Below, in pieces: positions 7,591-15,902 of a stretch of 20,726 nucleotides of DNA. Numbering within the stretch: the stretch's first letter is position 1; each line of letters begins with the position of its first letter. The DNA is from an uncultured Eubacteriales bacterium (GTDB taxonomy: Bacteria > Bacillota > Clostridia > Oscillospirales > CAG-272): contig CAKRZE010000024.1 in the NCBI GenBank assembly GCA_934432725.1, positions 1-20,726 on the forward strand, given 5' to 3'. The notes under the pieces were generated by a model. The model ran no database searches. It saw only the letters and a program-made list of their open reading frames with translations, and was not told the DNA's origin. The translations under genes and the position numbers were made by a program.

Positions 7591-9085
7591 GCCGATCGGC
7601 TCCTTCCGTCCTTTTTCTGCTCCGGAAAATCACAAGGATCACCCCTGCCGCAGCGGCAGCTCCCGCCGCAGCGTACAAAAAGGCACCGGAGGTATCCGCT
7701 CTGCCGGCAGTCACATCGGTCCCGACGGAGCTTTCCCCTGTTTCGGTCTGCTGCGAAAGCGCCGGCGCATCCGCTCCGCTTCCGGTATCGGTTTCCGGCA
7801 AAGAGTCTGTCCCCGGATTCGCTGCCGTATCCGGTGCGGCAGATTCGGCGGAGACGGCAGACTCCTCCCGCTCCGTTTCCCCGGGCTTTGTTTCAACCGG
7901 CTTCGTATCACTGCTGTCCGGTTTTCCGGATTCTGCGGTCTCCGCATCCTCCAAAGGGGCTTCCAATGCGGCATAAAGCGCCTCCGCAGCGGCATCTGCT
8001 GCATCCTGCGCCGCATTCAGCGTTGCCATCACCCCGCATGCCGCTTGATACGCCGCCTTCACATTCGACCGCATCATAAGACCGGATGCCCGCGCCCGGC
8101 AGATCGCAGACGAGAGCCGATCCTTGTCCGCCACAGAAAAATATCCGCCCGCAGGCTGCTCCCCTGCACCGGGGATATCCGTCCCGACGGCAGCGGCACC
8201 GCCGATATCGGCGCCGTACCCCAGCGTAAACTGCACCCGGACAATATCCCCGTCAGACAGATAACAGTCCGCAAAGCCGACATTCGGGAACACATTGTTG
8301 ACGGTATACATCCACCCGGAACCGTTGGTAAAAACAAATTCCCCGAGATATCCGGTCCAGTTTTTCCTGTAATCATAAGGATCAAAGAAGGTCATACCCG
8401 CCTCAAGATGCGGAATCAGAAGAGCGGGTATGGACGGCGCCAGCTTCAGCTCCCGCGGAACCGCAGGAGACTGACTGCGCTGATAATTGTTATAGCGCTC
8501 TCCGGCTGCGGTTCCGTCCGCAATGTAGGCAAGGTAGAAGGAGGATTTCACCGTTCCGCCGTAATAACCGACAAAGCCGTTCTCCGAAAGCAGCCGCAAA
8601 AGCTGCTCTGCCGATGTTTCCCCTTCATAAACAGGCACCTCTGTCGGCTCGATCAGATACCCGCACCCGATCGTAAAAGCCTCCACGCTCCAGACCGCCC
8701 TGCCGATTTCCTCCCCCGCCTCGGCACGCACATAGGTGATATGATAGGTCAGCTCCTTCTTTCTGCCGCCGTCGGAGGATGCGGAAACCGTAACGACATT
8801 CTCGCCCTCCTGTGTAAAATGAAGTGTATAGCTTGCTTTTTCATCATCGTCCCATGTCGGTTCCAGCCGCTGTCCGTTGTGTCTGACGGTTGCGCGTATT
8901 TTAGCTCCCCCGGCGTTCCGTGCCCACACATCAAAGGTTTTTTTGCTCCCCCGCTGGATGATGTGATCGGTAAGCGTCGTCACAAGCGACGGTCCGGATG
9001 CCGCTCCCGACGGAATCGCCGGGAGCATGCCGATCAATAGCAAAACCATGCAAAGCAAGAGTGCAAACCGTTTGCCTCGCTGCAT
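7583..9085 (-). CDS. Surface DUF4430 protein with Ig-like N-terminal domain, acidic stalk and C-terminal anchor
   Basis: A 500-aa exported protein. Residues 1-29 are a signal peptide. Residues ~35-120 look like a beta-sandwich (cadherin/Ig-like). Residues ~130-296 hold DUF4430, with SGWMYTVNNVFPNVG (256-270) and GYGADIG (289-295) as its signature. Residues ~315-378 are an Ala-rich helical bundle. Residues ~379-466 form a Glu/Thr/Ser/Pro-rich stalk. Residues ~467-487 form a membrane helix followed by RSRKR. No LPXTG is present. I chose the ATG at 9085 because it follows a GGAGAG ribosome binding site and starts the signal peptide; the same frame is open up to 9298, but that part lies inside the upstream gene's coding region. 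It sits 25 nt after the toroid-containing 1756-aa gene, giving the order toroid then DUF4430. A corrinoid-binding role is inferred from domain and riboswitch. Confidence 0.85.
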   Translation of the reverse strand: MQRGKRFALLLCMVLLLIGMLPAIPSGAASGPSLVTTLTDHIIQRGSKKTFDVWARNAGGAKIRATVRHNGQRLEPTWDDDEKASYTLHFTQEGENVVTVSASSDGGRKKELTYHITYVRAEAGEEIGRAVWSVEAFTIGCGYLIEPTEVPVYEGETSAEQLLRLLSENGFVGYYGGTVKSSFYLAYIADGTAAGERYNNYQRSQSPAVPRELKLAPSIPALLIPHLEAGMTFFDPYDYRKNWTGYLGEFVFTNGSGWMYTVNNVFPNVGFADCYLSDGDIVRVQFTLGYGADIGGAAAVGTDIPGAGEQPAGGYFSVADKDRLSSAICRARASGLMMRSNVKAAYQAACGVMATLNAAQDAADAAAEALYAALEAPLEDAETAESGKPDSSDTKPVETKPGETEREESAVSAESAAPDTAANPGTDSLPETDTGSGADAPALSQQTETGESSVGTDVTAGRADTSGAFLYAAAGAAAAAGVILVIFRSRKRTEGADRHV

Positions 9086-9110
9086 TTTCTCTCCTTTCCG
9101 GCTTAGCCGT

Positions 9111-12100
9111 TTATACGTTGTGTCTCCGTTTTTTGTTCCCGAGCACAACTGCGAAGCCGAGCGCTGCCCCACAGCAGACGCCGAACAACAGGACATATGC
9201 ACCGTATCTGTTTCTTTCCGTTTCGCCCTGCCGATCCGTATCCGGCGAAGGCTCGGCTGTACCGGGCGTTCCGTCCGTATCCGGAGCATCGGGAGCATCC
9301 GTTCCGGGTGTCGGATCCCCGGTCACCGGGGGTTCTCCGCCTGTTTCATCACCTGTTTCGTTGCCTGTTTCATCGCCTGTTTCATCGCCCGTTTCCCCGG
9401 CGCGGCTCAGCTCCCGGAAAGCAGCCTCTGCCCCGGTCAGGTCCGCGTAGTTTCCGACCTGCGCCTTCAGAACATCGGAGAGTGCATCGTATGCCGCGCG
9501 CGCCGCACGGATAGCATCCTCACTTTCCGCCGTAACCGTGCCGATTGCGGCAATTGCTTCCGACGCCTTCTTCACTGCTTCCTCATCGGACAGCTGCCGA
9601 TCGGTCCGCAGCGCATCCATGCCTGCCTTTGCCTCTGCCAGAGCCGTTTCAACGGCTTTTTCGGTCTCCGCCTTTTGAATGGCATCCTGACCGCGGGCAA
9701 GCAGACGGTTCAGCTCTTCCCGCTGCGCCGCACGATAGTCCGACGGAGCCTTATATGCGTAAAGCTCACGCAGGGCAGCCTGTTTTGCCTCTGTCAGCCG
9801 CAAAATGCCAGCCAGCTCCCTCTCTGCCGCCTCCAATGCAGACGCATTGGAAACCAGCTCCTTCCATTCGTCCGGAAGTGCCTCGTATGCCGTGCGCGCC
9901 GCCCGGATGGCATCCTCGCTCTCCGCCGTAACCGTGCCGATTTCTGCGATCATATCCGTCACACGGTCGATCTCCTCCGCATCCTCTGTCTTCTGCCAGC
10001 TCAGAAGCGGATACCCGTCATTGACCAGTGCATATCTGTCCTCTTTGAAGCTGTCGCCCAAAAGACGCAGCAGCCCGTCCGCCTTCATTTCCTCCGGCGT
10101 TTTTCCGATTGCCGTATCCTTGCCGTTTGAAACGCCGCGCTTCGTCTCCCCGGAATTGTAGTAGCAATTCACAATCTCATTGTCGGAGGTCACAAGGCTG
10201 GCAATCCCGCCCGCGCCGTCCAGAATATTGCTTCCGGTCACACGGACCCTTCCGGCATTGTAGCAGTTACGGATCACATGCCCGTCCTGCGCTCTGCCGA
10301 CAATTCCGCCGGCATTGTCATTCGCCGTCACAGCACCCGCATTGTAGCACTCGGAAACCGTGACATAAACTCTGCCTGTCCCAAGATGCCCGACGATTCC
10401 GCCGACCGCACCGTCACGCGCCGTCATGGACCCGACGTTGTAGCAGCCCTTAATCACGCTGTTTCCTCCGTCCCGCACGGTTCCGACAATACCGCCGCTC
10501 CAGCCGCTGCAAATAATATCCGCGCCGTTCCAGCAGCCTATAAAGTCCGCGCCGTTGCTCCACCGGGCGATTCCGCCCATCCATGAAAGGTTATCCGCCC
10601 CGATTTCGCCGCTTGCGACGCCGACATTCTTAATCACCGCATTGCTGCCGACATATCCGAACAGTCCGCCGGTCACCGAATACAGATTGTCGATCACATA
10701 TCCCTGACCGTCGAAAATGCCGTCAAACTGCACCGAGGAGGACCTGCCGATCTGCACCCAGTTCGGAAAATCACTCAGATCAATATGAGAAGTCAGCAGG
10801 ATCGTTTTGTCCGTAAAGGCTTCGCCGGCATTGACGCGGTCGGCAAATGCCTTCAGCTCCTCCGCCGTTCCGATTTCTATTCCTGCGCGGACAGCAGGCT
10901 CCTCGCCGACCGTCTTCTGCCCGGAAAGAACCGGATACCCTCCGTTGATCCCGGCGGCATCTTCGGCAAAAGCATCTCCGAGAACAGCCGCAAACGCCGC
11001 AGTCTTCATATCGGAAGCCTCCGTTGCGACAGCTGCTCCCGCAGCTGTCCCGACAGCATCACTGCCTCCATCCGTAAAGACGCCGTTCATGACCGGGTTG
11101 GCATCCTCCAGATAATATACATTTTCAACAGTAACAGAGGCTTCCGCGATGCTGCCGAACACAGCCCCGGCTGTCGGAAGCGCGCGGACCGTGCCAACCG
11201 TATAGCAATTCCGGAGGACCTGCCCCTCGCCGCAAAGCCGGAAGCTGCCCACGATTCCGCCGATTCCCCAGCGTCCGTCTCCGCCGACTGTTCCTGCATT
11301 GTAGCAGTTCTGCACAACCGCTTTTGCGCCGTTTGCCTTCCAGCGGTTCGGTCCGACCTGCCCGATAATCCCCGCACCGGTATACTGCGCGTTGATTATA
11401 CCGTGGTTGGAGCAGCCCTCCATGAGAACCTCTGCCCCGTTTTCCACTTCACCGATGATTCCGCCGATCCCCCAGAGCCCGGTCAGCGACGCATAATTGT
11501 GGCAGTTTCTCACCGTCACCGATGCATCCGCAATCACTTCCCCGGCAATGCCGCCGATGGAGCTGTGATATGCACCGCCGAGCTTGCCCCCGGCTATCGT
11601 CAGGTTTTCAATCACGGCGCCGTCACCCAGCCTGCCGAACAACCCGCAGACATTGTACGTATGCCCGTTCAGATTCCATACGGCGTATCCGTTCCCGTCA
11701 AAATGTCCGCGGAACCCCTCGGCCGTACTGTCCGCGATTGCCTGCCAGTCCGCGATGTTCTTCATATTGATGTCCCGCGTCATACGGAAATGTACTCCCG
11801 CGGTCTTCATTTTCTTGAAATAGCAGTAGTAACGCAGGTCCACAAGATCATCCGCAGTCTCAATGAGATACGGGTCGTCTGCCGTCCCTTCTCCCTTCCA
11901 CGGCATCCTGTCACGCACCTCAATGGTCAGCGCCGTCTTCAGAACGCCGTACAAGACATACACGGTATCATCACCCGGTGCCAATTCCCCGGCAGCCGAA
12001 AGCCGATAGCCCGCAAGCGCCTCGGTCTGACCGTTGCTGTAAATCGCGGCAACCTCCATCCCGGAGGGATCGAACGCTTCTCCGGTATAATAGCGTGTCT

Positions 12101-14381
12101 TATCCGGCATCTTTGTCACCGAGATTGCGGTAATATAGGGCGCATCGGTATCAAGCGCCTGTTCTCCGCCGACCAACGCAACGGCAGACGCAAGCACGGA
12201 ATAGTTCCGTATATACCGGCGCTCGGATTCCGGAACTGCGCGAACCAGCGCCAAAGCGGTCTTCAGCTGCGCCTTATACTCCGCCGAGGCGGGATCATCT
12301 GCCGCATCAATGGAAACGGTCGCCGCCCGGATTGCGTCCGCCGTCTCTTCCGCCATGGCAGAACGCATATCGTAAAGCGTCCGCATTCCGTTTTCGAATC
12401 TCCAATAGGAGACCAATGCATACGTTGCCTGATCGTTCGCCATGGAATTCCATCCGCCGTTTACGGTGTGGCAAAAGCCGCCGTCCGGCAGCAGAAACCG
12501 CAGCATTCCGGAAAGAAGCGTATTCCCGTCCCGTGTGATAAACCGCTCATCCTTCGCCGGGTCGATCCCGACCTCGCAAAGCGCCACAATAACCTGCGCC
12601 ACGCTCTCCACATTGTCCGTTCCCCAGGATGAAAAGCCTCCGCTGCTGTTCTGCATCGTGCCGAGAACGTCCAATGCCTCATCTATGCACTGACGCACGG
12701 TTCTGGAGACCTCAGCTTTGCTGTTTTCATTGACATAGGTATAGACGGTATCATCGTTGTAATACGGCGCCAGCGCCTGTATTGCCATTGCGGTAATGTC
12801 AACATCCGACCGGCTTCCGAAGCCGCCGAGCACCCAGCCCCCGTAGGTATTTCCGCGGACGCCGTCCGTCAGCTGCATTTTCAGAATCTCTGTAATAAAT
12901 GCCTCTCTTGTATATTTCGCATCTGCCGGCACCGGGTACATCCCGGCATCCATGGCGATCAGACCCCAGATCCATCCATTGATTCCCTGCGTGCCGGGAC
13001 CCGCCTTCAGCATGTTATTATAGCTGCCGTCTGCAATCAGATTGATCGGTTTCCCGCGATAGGCACCGAAATCCGTAGGGTCGCCGCCCAAAGCCGCAAT
13101 CGCCGCGACCGCCCGATGCCACTCGGTTGCCTTTGCACTGTGCAGAATGCCGTCATTGTCCGCATAGGTCTTTTCGATATATGCCTTCATGGCTGCAAGG
13201 TAATCGGCATATCCCGTGCCGTCCTCAATGAGATACGTGTAAGTGCCGTTATTCCAATAACCGAAGCGTCCCATGGCAAGCGCCATCCAGTCCGTTGCCG
13301 TAGAGCTTGCCCCGGAAAGGAATTTCTCATTTCCGAGCAAGGTCCCGCTCACCCCGTTTTTGACCTTTGCGCTGTTCACAGCCGCCTTGATGTATGCGGC
13401 AAGCTGTGCCGAAAGCTCTGTTCCCTCCACAAATGCCGGATGCACCGGCGCAGCCGTTGAAACAGAGGATTCCCATTTGAGAAGGGGCAGCACATCGCCA
13501 TCCGCGAATGCATCCCCGAGCTGTGCGGCAGAAAGCGTCTCTGCCTCCGTTCCCACACTGCCCGCTCCGGTGCCGGCAATGTAATAGCAGTTTTCAGCCG
13601 TGCCGCGGCTTGCACCGATAACCGCACCGATGTTGTTATTCCTGCCCCCGGAATCCTTGACAGCTCCCGCATTATAGCAGTTCTTCAGCTCCGGCGATGC
13701 CGCCTTGTGACCGCCGCTCACGCCGCCGACCGTGGCGGGTCCCGTCACGGTCCCTGCATTATAGCAGTTCTCCACCGTGCCGGCTCTCCAGTGCTGCCCC
13801 GTCACGCCGCCGATGTAACCGGTCGTGCCGGTCACGCTTCCCTTGTTATAGCAGCCGGTAACCGCACAGGTGTCGTTGACCGAGCCGACCACGCCGCCGA
13901 CATTGGCACCGCCGGAAACAGCCGCCTCGTTGCCGCAGTTCTCCACCGTTCCGGCTGTCAGCTTTCCGACTATTCCTCCGACGTTGGAACTCCCGCTGAC
14001 CTCGCCGCGGACGATCAGGTTTTTGACCGTACCGCCGTTGACCTCTCCGAAGAAGCCGACCGCCGAGCCGGATGCAATATACAATCCGCTGATCACATGG
14101 TAATTTCCGTCAAATGTCCCCTTAAACGGGCTGCCGGATGTGCCGATTGCCATCCAAGGGCTGCTTTCGCCGCCGAGCATAATGTCGGCGGTCAATGTTA
14201 CGGTCCTTCCTTCATAGGTGTTTCCGCCGTTGACCGCTTCCGCAAACGCCTGCAATTCCGAAGACGTCCCGATTGTAAGATCGGTCTCCCCGGCAGATAC
14301 AGGGACAATTGCCGGGATTCCGGACAGAACCATCAGAAATACAAGAAGTCCGGAAAGAATTCTGTTCATGTTCGATTTCAT
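9111..14381 (-). CDS. Giant multidomain surface protein: GLUG arrays, alpha/alpha-toroid, Ig-like, FIVAR-like modules, C-terminal anchor
   Basis: A 1756-aa exported protein, first gene of the operon. Signal peptide ~1-30. GLUG-type repeats (~85-270, GGIVG...VENCYNAG units). Alpha/alpha-toroid (~320-672) carrying TEWHR, PINLIADG, GINGWIWGL, DITAMAIQALAPY, SGGFSSWGTDN and PDGGF, closely parallel to the 624-aa protein. Bacterial Ig-like domain (~748-822). Second GLUG array (~830-1110) and third (~1165-1415). Two FIVAR-like helical modules (~1476-1526 and ~1608-1658) that are near copies of each other, with a third helical stretch between them. Then come Gly-Glu-Thr tetrapeptide repeats (~1662-1682), a Pro/Thr/Asp stalk, a membrane helix (~1727-1747) and KKRRH. 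No LPXTG is seen. The ATG at 14381 follows AAGGA at long spacing (~12 nt); a second in-frame ATG (Met5) is possible. GLUG and FIVAR modules suggest wall or glycan contact; the toroid suggests ligand binding. Both roles are inferred. Confidence 0.85.
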   Translation of the reverse strand: MKSNMNRILSGLLVFLMVLSGIPAIVPVSAGETDLTIGTSSELQAFAEAVNGGNTYEGRTVTLTADIMLGGESSPWMAIGTSGSPFKGTFDGNYHVISGLYIASGSAVGFFGEVNGGTVKNLIVRGEVSGSSNVGGIVGKLTAGTVENCGNEAAVSGGANVGGVVGSVNDTCAVTGCYNKGSVTGTTGYIGGVTGQHWRAGTVENCYNAGTVTGPATVGGVSGGHKAASPELKNCYNAGAVKDSGGRNNNIGAVIGASRGTAENCYYIAGTGAGSVGTEAETLSAAQLGDAFADGDVLPLLKWESSVSTAAPVHPAFVEGTELSAQLAAYIKAAVNSAKVKNGVSGTLLGNEKFLSGASSTATDWMALAMGRFGYWNNGTYTYLIEDGTGYADYLAAMKAYIEKTYADNDGILHSAKATEWHRAVAAIAALGGDPTDFGAYRGKPINLIADGSYNNMLKAGPGTQGINGWIWGLIAMDAGMYPVPADAKYTREAFITEILKMQLTDGVRGNTYGGWVLGGFGSRSDVDITAMAIQALAPYYNDDTVYTYVNENSKAEVSRTVRQCIDEALDVLGTMQNSSGGFSSWGTDNVESVAQVIVALCEVGIDPAKDERFITRDGNTLLSGMLRFLLPDGGFCHTVNGGWNSMANDQATYALVSYWRFENGMRTLYDMRSAMAEETADAIRAATVSIDAADDPASAEYKAQLKTALALVRAVPESERRYIRNYSVLASAVALVGGEQALDTDAPYITAISVTKMPDKTRYYTGEAFDPSGMEVAAIYSNGQTEALAGYRLSAAGELAPGDDTVYVLYGVLKTALTIEVRDRMPWKGEGTADDPYLIETADDLVDLRYYCYFKKMKTAGVHFRMTRDINMKNIADWQAIADSTAEGFRGHFDGNGYAVWNLNGHTYNVCGLFGRLGDGAVIENLTIAGGKLGGAYHSSIGGIAGEVIADASVTVRNCHNYASLTGLWGIGGIIGEVENGAEVLMEGCSNHGIINAQYTGAGIIGQVGPNRWKANGAKAVVQNCYNAGTVGGDGRWGIGGIVGSFRLCGEGQVLRNCYTVGTVRALPTAGAVFGSIAEASVTVENVYYLEDANPVMNGVFTDGGSDAVGTAAGAAVATEASDMKTAAFAAVLGDAFAEDAAGINGGYPVLSGQKTVGEEPAVRAGIEIGTAEELKAFADRVNAGEAFTDKTILLTSHIDLSDFPNWVQIGRSSSVQFDGIFDGQGYVIDNLYSVTGGLFGYVGSNAVIKNVGVASGEIGADNLSWMGGIARWSNGADFIGCWNGADIICSGWSGGIVGTVRDGGNSVIKGCYNVGSMTARDGAVGGIVGHLGTGRVYVTVSECYNAGAVTANDNAGGIVGRAQDGHVIRNCYNAGRVRVTGSNILDGAGGIASLVTSDNEIVNCYYNSGETKRGVSNGKDTAIGKTPEEMKADGLLRLLGDSFKEDRYALVNDGYPLLSWQKTEDAEEIDRVTDMIAEIGTVTAESEDAIRAARTAYEALPDEWKELVSNASALEAAERELAGILRLTEAKQAALRELYAYKAPSDYRAAQREELNRLLARGQDAIQKAETEKAVETALAEAKAGMDALRTDRQLSDEEAVKKASEAIAAIGTVTAESEDAIRAARAAYDALSDVLKAQVGNYADLTGAEAAFRELSRAGETGDETGDETGNETGDETGGEPPVTGDPTPGTDAPDAPDTDGTPGTAEPSPDTDRQGETERNRYGAYVLLFGVCCGAALGFAVVLGNKKRRHNV
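9340..9397. repeat. 12-bp tandem repeat inside the large surface-protein gene
   Basis: About five units of a CCTGTTTCATCG-like 12-mer encode Gly-(Asp/Asn)-Glu-Thr repeats in the stalk just before the membrane anchor. The number of units could vary between strains and would change stalk length in frame. Confidence 0.8.
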
Positions 14382-14622
14382 CTTTTATACCGTTCCTTCA
14401 TAGAATCAGTGTCTGTTTTGATACGCAGAGCCGCTGCCGTTCAGAGAACAAAGGCAGCAAAACACGGATCGAATGATTTCTCCTTCAATCCTTTTGTCCC
14501 CTACGGATTTGACATGCTGCGGCTGACCGTTCGCCACGCCGCAGAGGAGCTTCCGACGACATTATCTCCCGCCTCAAAGACACTGCCCCCGCCGGATCCC
14601 ACGATGTCCCTCCCTTCCGCAC

Positions 14623-14659
14623 AAAAAAGCGTCTCCCGCCCGTCAGGGGCAGAAGACGC
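14623..14659 (-). terminator. Rho-independent terminator in the operon leader, downstream of the cobalamin riboswitch
   Basis: On the - strand GCGTCTTCTGCCC and GGGCGGGAGACGC form a strong stem (14629-14659) around a 5-nt loop, followed at once by six U (14623-14628). It lies ~115 nt after the B12 box and ~240 nt before the first gene, so it would stop most transcripts before the operon unless antitermination occurs. It is the likely expression platform of the riboswitch, although I cannot show the mutually exclusive pairing by eye. A separate hairpin lies between them at about 14731-14766. Confidence 0.8.
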
Positions 14660-14769
14660 AACATAAACCGCAGCTCACACGGCAGAATCGGGTCCATGGC
14701 ATACAAGCAAAACTCCTGCCGGAATTTCTTCGGTTGCATGCTCCTCACCCGAGACATGTGGAACCGGAA

Positions 14770-14936
14770 AAACACGGCGGCGTTCTGACTTATGCTGTGG
14801 ACACACCCACAGAAGCATACCGGCGGAATCCAAATCCGGCTCCGTCCTGCTATGCTCTTTCAAATACAGCAATGGCGGTTGTTCCGGATTTGAACCGGAT
14901 TTCCTTCCCCGCATAGCGGGATCTCTACTCAGTTTA
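14770..14936 (-). ncRNA. Cobalamin (B12) riboswitch
   Basis: The - strand leader contains the conserved core of the cobalamin aptamer. GCGGGGAAGG is followed by a hairpin CCGGTTCAAATCCGG (about 14883-14903, consensus CCGGTGAAAATCCGG), then a CCGCCATTGCTGTA segment equivalent to CCCGCCACTGTAA. About 80 nt on, AAGTCAGAACGCCGCC (~14775-14792) is a B12-box variant (consensus GAAGTCAGGAGACCTGCC). The stem CTGTGG...CCACAG directly before the B12 box also fits. It starts soon after the predicted transcription start and precedes the seven-gene operon, so the operon should be repressed when cobalamin is plentiful. The outer limits are approximate. Confidence 0.85.
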
Positions 14937-14982
14937 CAACTTTTCAAGCCGTATTTTTCCTTCGCTATTCAATTCTGCGCTC

Positions 14983-15011
14983 AGTATACTATATTTTTCC
15001 CGCACTGTCAA
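14983..15011 (-). promoter_or_regulatory. Promoter of the corrinoid-capture/ECF operon (TTGACA-17-TATACT)
   Basis: On the - strand TTGACA (15006-15011) and TATACT (14983-14988) are separated by exactly 17 nt. The predicted start near 14976 opens a leader of ~595 nt in which the riboswitch comes first. No other promoter of this quality is visible within the operon. Confidence 0.85.
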
Positions 15012-15075
15012 GCCCTTGCTCTGCTTTTTTCTGTCCGGCACTCCGAAGCAGCCGCAGGATATCCTCCGGTCCCTC

Positions 15076-15801
15076 TCAATAACAAGGCGGCTGATTTGTT
15101 TTTGACACCGAAACAATTGGAGTATCGTCCGAAACAATCTGCGGCAGCCGGCTGCATCCGAGGCGGCTTGCGCCTGCCCTGATCATTGCGTAAGCAGTCT
15201 CCCGATCGTTTATTCCGCCGGACGCCTTCACGCCCATTCTGCCGCCGACAGCGGCGCGCATAAGCTGTATATCGTGAACCGTTGCTCCTCCGGTCCCCAT
15301 TCCGGTCGAGGTTTTGACAAAAGCCGCTCCCGCCTCCTCGGACAAACGGCATGCGCGGAGCTTTTCACTGTCGTCAAGGTAACAGGTCTCAATGATCACC
15401 TTCACAATCGCCTTGCCCCTGACTGCGTCAACCACCCCCCTGATATCGGACAGCACCAGCGCATCGTTCCCCTCCCTGAGCGCACCGATGTTGATCACCA
15501 TATCGGCCTCATCCGCGCCGTCCTCGGCAGCGAGCTTTGCTTCAAACGCCTTTGTCTCGGGTCTGTTTGCGCCGAGAGGAAAGCCTATGACGGCAGCCGT
15601 CCTGATACCGGTCCCCGCAAGATTCTTTTTTACCAGCGCAACATGTATCGGGTTGACACAGACCGCAGCCGCACCGTACTTTTTTGCCTCCTCGCAGAAG
15701 CCGACCACCTTATCGGAGGTCGTATATGCACGGAGCACCGTATGGTCACGGTATTTTCCGTATGCTTCATCATATCCCTTTTCAAGCAGCTCTCCGTTCA
15801 T
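15076..15801 (-). CDS. deoC: Deoxyribose-phosphate aldolase
   Basis: A 241-aa cytoplasmic class I aldolase that splits 2-deoxyribose 5-phosphate into glyceraldehyde 3-phosphate and acetaldehyde in deoxynucleoside catabolism. The family's key residues are present: Asp in DEADMVINIG (D100), the Schiff-base lysine in FVKTSTG (K163) and the second active-site lysine in VKASGGI (K192). The N-terminal CVNP and VIGFPLG blocks are also typical. The length is slightly above the usual ~220 aa because of a ~30-residue C-terminal tail ending NQPPCY. A GGGAGG ribosome binding site lies ~8 nt before the ATG at 15801. It follows a ROK-family remnant on the same strand after a 100-nt gap with a small hairpin; the two may once have formed a sugar-catabolism operon. 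The B12 operon's promoter lies just past its stop. Confidence 0.95.
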   Translation of the reverse strand: MNGELLEKGYDEAYGKYRDHTVLRAYTTSDKVVGFCEEAKKYGAAAVCVNPIHVALVKKNLAGTGIRTAAVIGFPLGANRPETKAFEAKLAAEDGADEADMVINIGALREGNDALVLSDIRGVVDAVRGKAIVKVIIETCYLDDSEKLRACRLSEEAGAAFVKTSTGMGTGGATVHDIQLMRAAVGGRMGVKASGGINDRETAYAMIRAGASRLGCSRLPQIVSDDTPIVSVSKTNQPPCY

Positions 15802-15902
15802 GTTCTTTCCCTCCCGCTTCCGTCTTCCGGAAGCGCCCTTTCCGTATTTTTAATTTTACCGTCTGCACGGCTTGCCGCGCAGGCAGTCTGTCCGTATCGG
15901 AA

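Noticed and set aside
7364..9040. 558-codon + strand open frame
   Set aside because: Antisense to the DUF4430 protein and the start of the toroid protein; no ribosome binding site, domain or signal peptide.
9086..9298. 71-codon upstream extension of the DUF4430 protein
   Set aside because: It overlaps the coding end of the upstream gene, has no ribosome binding site, and would bury the signal peptide that starts at 9085.
10785..12632. 615-codon + strand open frame
   Set aside because: It is fully antisense to the 1756-aa surface protein; its Arg/His/Cys/Pro-rich composition and lack of motifs are typical of a shadow frame in GC-rich repeats.
9900..14100. Possible CRISPR-like repeat structure in the large gene
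   Set aside because: The repeats are imperfect, in frame and encode GLUG units (GGIVG...NCYNAG); there are no identical repeats with unique spacers.
14485..14775. 96-codon - strand frame in the operon leader
   Set aside because: It runs through the leader terminator stem and U tract and resembles no protein; best read as untranslated leader.
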